Shown here one piece after another: positions 13,299 through 13,842 of a DNA stretch of 13,842 nt. This DNA comes from an uncultured Clostridia bacterium (GTDB lineage Bacteria > Bacillota > Clostridia > Lachnospirales > CAG-274): positions 1-13,842 of the forward strand of contig CANQBT010000047.1 of the NCBI GenBank assembly GCA_947589405.1, given 5' to 3'. A program made the position numbers and the translations under genes. The notes under the pieces are model-generated. The model made no database searches. It was not told where the DNA came from and saw only the letters and a list, made by a program, of their open reading frames with translations. Numbering within the stretch: the stretch's first letter is position 1; the number at the start of each line of letters is the position of its first letter.

Positions 13299-13481
13299 AT
13301 GTCAATTTGTCCAAAGGGCAGAATGTCTAAGTCAAAAAGAGATAAGAGAAAGGCTCAGAGCTGGCAGATAGCTGCTCCTACATTAGTAGCCTGCAGCAAG
13401 TGCGGCGAATTAATGATGCCTCACAGAGTATGCAAGAACTGCGGTTCTTACAACAAGAAGTCAGTAATAGCTGTAGATTGA
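13299..13481 (+). CDS. rpmF: 50S ribosomal protein L32
   Basis: The protein has 60 residues. Basic MSKSKRDKRKAQ (9-20) is the conserved L32 N-terminal block. Cys32-x2-Cys35 and Cys45-x2-Cys48 form the zinc-binding C+ version. The start has AGGAGG 9 nt upstream. The N-terminus reads MSICPKGR rather than the usual MAVPKR, adding a few residues and one extra Cys. L32 sits near the exit region of the large subunit. It is the last gene before a strong terminator; plsX or other fatty-acid genes that often follow rpmF are not present within the window. Confidence 0.97.
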   Translation: MSICPKGRMSKSKRDKRKAQSWQIAAPTLVACSKCGELMMPHRVCKNCGSYNKKSVIAVD

Positions 13482-13493
13482 TCTTAATAAAAT

Positions 13494-13521
13494 ACTCCGA
13501 CAGAAATGTCGGAGTTTTTTT
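13494..13521 (+). terminator. Strong rho-independent terminator after rpmF
   Basis: ACTCCGAC (13494-13501) and GTCGGAGT (13508-13515) form a perfect 8-bp stem with a 6-nt loop, running into seven T's (13515-13521). Confidence 0.95.
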
Positions 13522-13842
13522 GTTTTATAAATTGCATATTTATTCATAATTTAATAATAATTATTCATTCTTTGATTCGATTTTTATTTCTCTTCATTCA
13601 TATCATTTTATACCCTTTTGTGCATATCTTACAATTTTCATGCTTTTTTTGTTAAAAAACAAGTCTTTTTATGTTAAATATTACCTTATTTATACGCAAA
13701 ACTGAAATTTGGCGTATAGTTTGGCAGAGAGTCTTTTGTATCCCGCTTATTTACTTGGGTTGCGTGTGTTGCTGTAAGTCGGGACATTCTCTGTGAACTC
13801 ATAGGGCGCAAAAATCGATAGTGCTTTGTGTTTTTATTATTT
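13522..13842. other. AT-rich 3' region with hairpins, no convincing gene
   Basis: There is no coding region with a ribosome binding site here. The left half is very A/T-rich. At 13691-13718 TATACGCAAA pairs with TTTgGCGTATA (10 bp, one bulge). From about 13725 to 13795, CAGAGA.../TCTCTG and CCCGCTTA/TAAGtCGGG form nested arms. A 41-codon frame (13671-13796, plus) and an open minus frame ending at 13686 overlap the same bases. This pattern fits a structured or dispersed repeat better than a gene. Confidence 0.4.

Noticed and set aside
13686..13802. 38-codon minus-strand ORF beginning at ATG 13802
   Set aside because: No Shine-Dalgarno, the frame stays open to the window edge, and the same bases fold into hairpins; not supportable as a gene.
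1..13842. CRISPR arrays, rRNA genes, complete insertion sequences
   Set aside because: No regularly spaced direct repeats, no rRNA sequence, and no intact transposase with terminal repeats were seen.

Overview
This window reads as chromosome of a low-GC Gram-positive bacterium of the class Clostridia, most likely the Ruminococcaceae/Oscillospiraceae side. The grounds are the GGAGG and GAGGTGAT ribosome binding sites, a BofA-family sporulation protein, a lipoteichoic-acid-synthase-like enzyme, the DUF177-rpmF pair, and a large tmRNA tag ending in ALAA. No phage, plasmid or CRISPR module is present. The nearest thing to an accessory region is the left end (1-1220).

Layout. 1-843 is the 3' part of an Rpn-like PD-(D/E)XK nuclease/transposase gene. 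844-1220 holds no convincing gene but is packed with inverted repeats. 1221-1570 (minus) is ssrA (tmRNA) with a clear promoter. 1738-7055 (plus) is a tight run of six genes: LTA-synthase-like sulfatase, GT2 glycosyltransferase, BofA, rhomboid protease, family-4-type uracil-DNA glycosylase, and a DUF2752 membrane protein. A DUF4190-like membrane protein (7052-7468, minus) converges on it with overlapping stop codons. 7536-9079 (plus) is a second small run: lipoprotein, NUDIX hydrolase, and a shortened, divergent cis-prenyltransferase. 9129-10289 (minus) is tmcAL. Divergent from it are pta and ackA (10450-12724), then a DUF177 protein and rpmF (12799-13481) with their own consensus promoter and a strong terminator. 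13522-13842 is AT-rich and apparently non-coding, with hairpins and several overlapping short open frames.

How the genes fit together. Pta and AckA turn acetyl-CoA into acetate and ATP. The divergent TmcAL uses acetate and ATP to acetylate the anticodon of elongator tRNA-Met. L32, the DUF177 protein and tmRNA add to a translation theme. The 1.7-7.1 kb run is mainly cell-envelope and membrane biology (teichoic-acid-type polymer transfer, glycosyl transfer, intramembrane proteolysis, sporulation checkpoint) with a DNA-repair enzyme embedded in it.

The observations most worth a second look are: an ssrA 3' trailer that can pair perfectly with the tmRNA acceptor strand and carries a near copy of the tmRNA 5' end; a hairpin cluster with convergent extended -10 boxes at 0.9-1.2 kb; a perfect 9-bp hairpin overlapping the bofA ribosome binding site; the divergent UppS-like protein; and the glycosylase without the usual Fe-S cysteine pattern. 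I did not find a clear-cut new multi-gene system.
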